Part shown: positions 59,470 through 64,000 of the stretch, piece after piece
Layout: each line of letters begins with the position of its first letter
Numbering within the stretch: position 1 is the first letter of the stretch
Origin: Eretmocerus hayati
Lineage: Eukaryota; Arthropoda; Insecta; Hymenoptera; Aphelinidae
Direction: 5' to 3'
Assembly: GCA_029851415.1 (NCBI GenBank)
Contig: CM056744.1
Span: 8,873,268-8,937,267 of the forward strand
Length of the DNA: 64,000 nucleotides
Position numbers and translations under genes: made by a program
The notes under the pieces: generated by a model
Seen by the model: only the letters and a program-made list of their open reading frames with translations
The model's database searches: none
What the model was told of the DNA's origin: nothing

Positions 59470-60900
59470 TGGAAGATGCATAGTTCAGAACAGGTCTGAC
59501 CTGATCATCGAAAGATATAAGGTTCTCAGAGTTTGGGGATTTTTGGAATCCGACATACCTATTTCTCGATATGAAATTCAGAGTTTGTGAAGCTCGATTT
59601 GTAATGTCATTTTGATGTTGTGAAAATGTGAATTTGGTATAGAGAAAAAGGGAGATTTTCAATTCCAACATATGAGCGCGGTCTGTTAATTCACTGCCCA
59701 GAAAGTAACCTTTTGCTTCAGATCCGTGCGAGGCGTTAAGTATGTATGTACACGAGCATTGAGATAATTCAACGACTGCACCTTTGATGAGCGGAATAAT
59801 GAAGCCTATCGGCGATCACCCCTCGTGCAACACTTTCTTTTTTTCAGTATATGGGTGCCTGTACGAGGATGGCCACGAGGCAAACTCAAGTCAATTAACT
59901 GCGAATATTTGGGACCGCCTTCGCACCAAGTTATTTTCACCTGTCTTGTAGATCGCAGCTGCCCGAGGCAAAATGCTAACTCGAGGCCTTGACTTGAGCT
60001 TCGTACATTCTTGACTTGTACTATATAATTGCAAACTATATGAAACGCGCGTTTTTGAGAATAAGAATATCCAATGTTTGGCCAGCATCAAGATCCATGA
60101 ATTTCGGTCTATTCGAAAAAGTTCTTGCGGATGTGGGTCAGTGTGAGCTGACCCTCAGGTAAGTGATTTCGAAATTCTTAGATTTATGTAAAATGTACAG
60201 TATTCTATGTAGGAGTAATCACTTCAGTGATCGTAATTCGGACACTTCTGAGCTTCTCTCATGTTTTTCGTGTTAAGGTCGACAACAACTCGAATTTTTT
60301 GTCAAAGCAAAACTCTCGTTGGTGAGCTTTGAGAATTATATGTTTGGACCTATGGAGATGATTTTTCAAGCCATGATACTGGAGTGTGGGTTCTTTATTT
60401 TCTACACTCACAAAATTGCTTGGAATCAAATATCGTGACTCTCAATGCAATTTTCTTCTTTAAAACATACGTCCATTGACAGCCGATTCGTTTTCCTACA
60501 ACTCAAGCGTACGCGTGATTGCGGCGTTCTGTTGAGAAGATTTCTACTTGAGTATTCTAAATTCTTTGGTTTTTGGTCGATTCTATCAATAGCTAACTCA
60601 CCTGATGGATAATTGACTTCAGTTCTTAACTATTCTAGTTTCGTCAAAAGACTTGAGCAAACCTCTCACGATTGAATTCATATTTGATGATTTGTTTAGC
60701 GGTTGTGAATTGAACAATTGTCTTTGAAATAATGGCGATGGCAATGAAGTGATACATTGAAACACATCCCTTTACTGGGACAATTCACTTTTGAAAATAT
60801 GAAATGAACTGGAAAGTCTATCGTTTGACGAATATTTCCACTGCTCTAAGATTCCTAATAATTCCTAAATGTAACTTCAAAGCGATTGGTTGACTGTTGA
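59470..60900. other. Gene-poor region with a possible lone exon
   Basis: A short frame starting at 60097 (MNFGLFEKVLADVGQ and onward) reaches a consensus GTAAGT donor at 60159, preceded by TATATAA near 60024. No second exon could be placed. The rest is featureless. Confidence 0.35.
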
Positions 60901-61136
60901 CACGTTCACTGCGACGCTGTTTTTTCGTAAATTTATTTCAGTCATAAACTGGACCATCGTGATTCTGTAAAAACGCCCATGAAAGGCTATTTTTTGACTA
61001 GTTGTTCACGTCCTTGGTGAGGTAAGCCACCACAATGGATTATTTTGGAAAAATTTCCCGAGCAAGTCTAAATTAGCGAAGATTGAAAAATGAAAAATCG
61101 CGGGTCCCACTTGTGGGACCCATCGCAGCGAACGTG
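60901..61136. repeat. piggyBac-like MITE
   Basis: Ends CACGTTCACTGCGACG and, inverted, CACGTTCGCTGCGATGG; flanked by TTGA on the left (60897-60900) and TTAA on the right (61137-61140), consistent with a mutated TTAA duplication. Near the right end GGGTCCCACTTGTGGGACCC forms a subterminal palindrome. Same ends as the 50 bp element at 1079-1128. Confidence 0.75.
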
Positions 61137-61339
61137 TTAACTGAAGTGTTCTTCATTGATCCGAAAATGAATGTTAAATCCGATGAATAAATAATATCTA
61201 GACTGTTCAGTCAGAATTATTGAGTCAAACTCGGTCACAGATATGGATCATAAGTTTTTTTTATCCATCAACGCATTCTCAATCTCTTTTCGAGATTATT
61301 CCACGGGTCCTCCAGTTTGAGGTAGGTTCCAAACCAACA

Positions 61340-61448
61340 AAGCTATCGAAAGACACTTATGAGAATCGGCATATTGGGGCCTGCCGAGATTCAAACCCCA
61401 GCCTCTTGTGTTGAAGGCAAGGACCTTATCCACGCAGCCTTGGTAACT
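61340..61448 (-). repeat. tRNA-derived SINE head (copy 3)
   Basis: On the minus strand: GGCTGCGTGGATAAGG (A-box region), then TTGCCTTCAACACAAGAGGC and GGGGTTTGAATCTCGGCAGG (B-box region). It resembles the heads of the two other SINEs. The 3' body toward lower coordinates is too diverged to end precisely. Confidence 0.55.
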
Positions 61449-64000
61449 TCTATCATGAATTTTCATATCAATCTGATAAAATTTCTGGCAAAAGAAAAGT
61501 TCGATACTATTCCCAACAGGTGCATTATTGAAAAAATATTGTGAATACAGAATCAATCAGACTGTTTTCATCAAAAATCAAGAGCATAGGTGCTTGAATG
61601 AGTCAAAACTCTGCATCAATCCCGAAAAATTCCCTCCGATTGTATGGACCCTTCGATGATGAACTCTGTTCTCGACTAAAAAATGTGAATATTTAGGAAT
61701 TGAATGTGAGATTTTGAGAACAAAAAAGAAGGATCCATGATTCTTGACATTTTCTTGAGATCTGAGATGTATCAGACTATCTTTCTTCACTATAGATACT
61801 GATGAATAAACTGACTCAATCGTCCAACTGGGCCAACTTTTGTCAAGAAAATAGCTGACACTCGTTGACTCGTGTGGCCAAAAAATATCATTATCAAGAA
61901 TTTGAATTCAAAATTGTAACATTATTACCATTGATTAATAGCACTGCTACATTAAAACTGACTCGCTATGATGTTATTAGGCTAATATTAACGTCGATGA
62001 CGTAGTTTAACTGACAGACAACTCAGTGATCCACTACTAAATCAAAATAAGTACGACGATGAGAGAGATCAAGATATTGAATCAATACAAGTGTTCCAAA
62101 AGAACTGCCGTAAGACAGAAACTGAAAATTTCAAAGGATTTTATGAAATATGTATTGAATTTTTTCCAGAATTAGATTAGAAGTTTGTGAATCACGAGCC
62201 TCCAATAGAGTACATATTGCGAACAGCGTATTTGATTGTTAATCATAGTATTCGCCCCAAACATGGAATTCATAAAAATTGGATCCTTTCTGGACAAATG
62301 ATAAACAACAGAAAACAATAGAAGTCATGTAATGAATTGCAGAATGAGGTTGTTCCCAAAATGAAATCAATTTTCAAGTCTGTTAGAGAAAGAGAACCAC
62401 CCATGTCACCATTTCTGTGGAGAACCAGGAGGAGAACCACCCATTGTCACCATTTCTCGTATCTGTATAAAAAAATCTACTGAGTTGCTGAGATAACAAG
62501 GAAAAAGTATTATTTTGCTCCATGACTATGATCAACGTAAAGAGAATTTCAAACAATATCCGATTACAGATAAAGTTCTACCAAGACTCCAGAATTGATC
62601 ATGAAAGGATCAAGTTTGGCGCCAAAGAGCAAGACTTTTTCATAAATTTTCCCAGAATATTATGAACAAATATCCGAATAAAGGAACACTCATGCAATAC
62701 CCATAAAACTCACATTTTCGTAAGAGGTAGAATAATCATGAATCAAACCAAAATCAATGAAAATCAAATGAAACAATCCTCATTTGTAAAGAAAATTTAA
62801 CTTGACAAGTGTCCTACACCTGCAATCCTTCTAACCGCGTATATCTGTTACTAATCATCGCCGTAAAACTATGATGAATAATTATTTCGCAAGAGCTCAT
62901 CAAGAACTACACGTGAACCTCATCAATAATAACACGATCCCCAGAGTCTGTAGTGATGGCAAAAAAAAATAAATAAATAAAGGCCACGCGTCGTGACACG
63001 CGCTAGAAGAAGGTGAAAGCACCTAATATAATACTAATGCAATTCTGCATCACCACCTTAGAATCTCATATATGTGCGACTTTCGTTAAAGAACTCAGAC
63101 ATCAGGAGATGAACTTTCAGCTCGTTTACAGCATCTCATACGAACATATCCACATATTTTCACATTACTTTCATACATATATAGAAATTAAGTCTGGTTA
63201 AGGTGCTAGTATTGAGCACGCGATTTTGCCAGAGTTATTTCAACCTTTCGTATAATTAATTATCGAGGTATTTCAACGCACACTGCTGGATATCGAAATC
63301 CAATATGCCTAGATGATTGATGACCCTGATGAGTATATACCTATAAAGTTTTATGCATTTGCATGGTTTACACATATATATATTCTATTGGTGGCGATTG
63401 AAAATCAGCTTGAAAATCTATGAGCTCGTTGAAACTTTCGTCTTGGCTCGTGCGTGATAATCTTTCAGAGTGAGATGATGGTGCGAGAGCGATAAGTTAT
63501 ATATATGTATTTGTGGCATGTCGATCAATTTTCATCTTTTCGATGATGAATGTTAGTTTACACGGTGCGTGATTGTTTTTCAAGGTGTGTTGAACTCTGG
63601 AATGCGTTTATTGGAGTTGCACTGCTGTGATGACCTTCAGATTATGGCATCTAGTTTAGGAGATTTTTGTTTGAAACATTGATTGGGAAATTCGCAGGGG
63701 GATGTCCATGAACTTATTTTATGGATTATTTTATGGATTTTCTTATTCTCTTAGGGTTTCTTTTTCTTATAAAAAGTATGTGTTAATTCAGAAGGTGTTT
63801 TTGGGTGAGAATTTGTGGTCACCCCAATGTTTTCACTTACAAGTTAGTGGACGACCCCTTACGATTGGATATTACATTTTCTTCACTGTCGCCCAGAAGT
63901 GTATTTCATTCCTTCCAATTCCTGATTGAAACTTCCTGAATAAATTATCCATGAGTGCATCTAGTCTTTTATGGATATTTGTGGAGAAATTTTCATCTTG
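61449..64000. other. Right edge, no gene seen
   Basis: AT-rich DNA with no coding region I can support. A short direct duplication of AGAACCACCCATTGTCACCA-type sequence occurs at about 62393-62456. Short AAAT repeats lie at 62964-62982. ORFs at 63013-63201 and 63702-63929 have no features. Confidence 0.5.

Noticed and set aside
59848..59998. Cysteine-containing exon after a TTTTTTTCAG acceptor
   Set aside because: Two frames are open for about 33 and 50 codons, but neither has a donor, a partner exon or a convincing domain.
1..64000. Integrated virus or polydnavirus segment
   Set aside because: No ORF resembles known viral structural, ankyrin, cys-motif or replication genes, and no direct-repeat junction was recognised.

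Overview
This window is eukaryotic nuclear DNA. The few genes have short phase-matched introns with GT-AG borders, the background is AT-rich, and inverted-repeat transposons, tRNA-derived SINEs and a dead R1-clade retrotransposon fill much of the space. The protein families seen are S1 serine proteases, CS-alpha-beta defensin-like peptides and a hemomucin/APMAP-type propeller. Together they suggest an insect, most likely a hymenopteran and possibly a parasitoid wasp. That taxonomic placement is inference; no sequence here proves it.

Layout. 0-10 kb: a tandem pair of secreted S1 serine protease genes (2754-4038 and 8024-9569), each of four exons with intron phases 1-0-0 and each coding for 277 residues. 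They are separated by a foldback element of about 2.9 kb made largely of inverted minisatellite, with a near-perfect 889 bp palindrome inside it. 10-14.7 kb: no convincing gene, small MITEs only. 14.7-22.1 kb: an orphan signal-peptide exon, then a giant old inverted duplication (15079-22083) into one arm of which a second, roughly 2.1 kb transposon has inserted. 22-26 kb: two candidate exons for a basic nuclear-type protein, then a clear six-cysteine CS-alpha-beta exon (25501-25721). 26-32 kb: a SINE and three MITEs, no gene. 32.3-34.9 kb: a complete four-exon strictosidine-synthase-like/APMAP/hemomucin gene with a SINE in its last intron. 36.7-47 kb: nested long inverted repeats, minisatellite-bearing MITEs and a few unrecognised ORFs. 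49.9-52.8 kb: a complete three-exon secreted CS-alpha-beta (defensin-like) gene with a poly(A) signal. 53.4-57.0 kb: an R1-clade non-LTR retrotransposon pseudogene with a MITE in its reverse transcriptase. 57-64 kb: more MITEs, a SINE and otherwise empty DNA.

How the genes may fit together. Five loci carry N-terminal signal or anchor exons: two proteases, the orphan exon, the APMAP-like gene and one defensin-like gene. This is consistent with a gene-poor region of secreted or surface effectors expanding by local duplication amid active inverted-repeat transposons. The two most unusual gene-level observations are (i) proteases whose catalytic triads are intact but which lack the canonical activation site and the usual S1-pocket residues, and (ii) two CS-alpha-beta domains 27 kb apart that share the same phase-1 intron in front of the cysteine-rich exon. 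Exon borders were placed by eye from splice consensus and reading frame; no transcript evidence was available.
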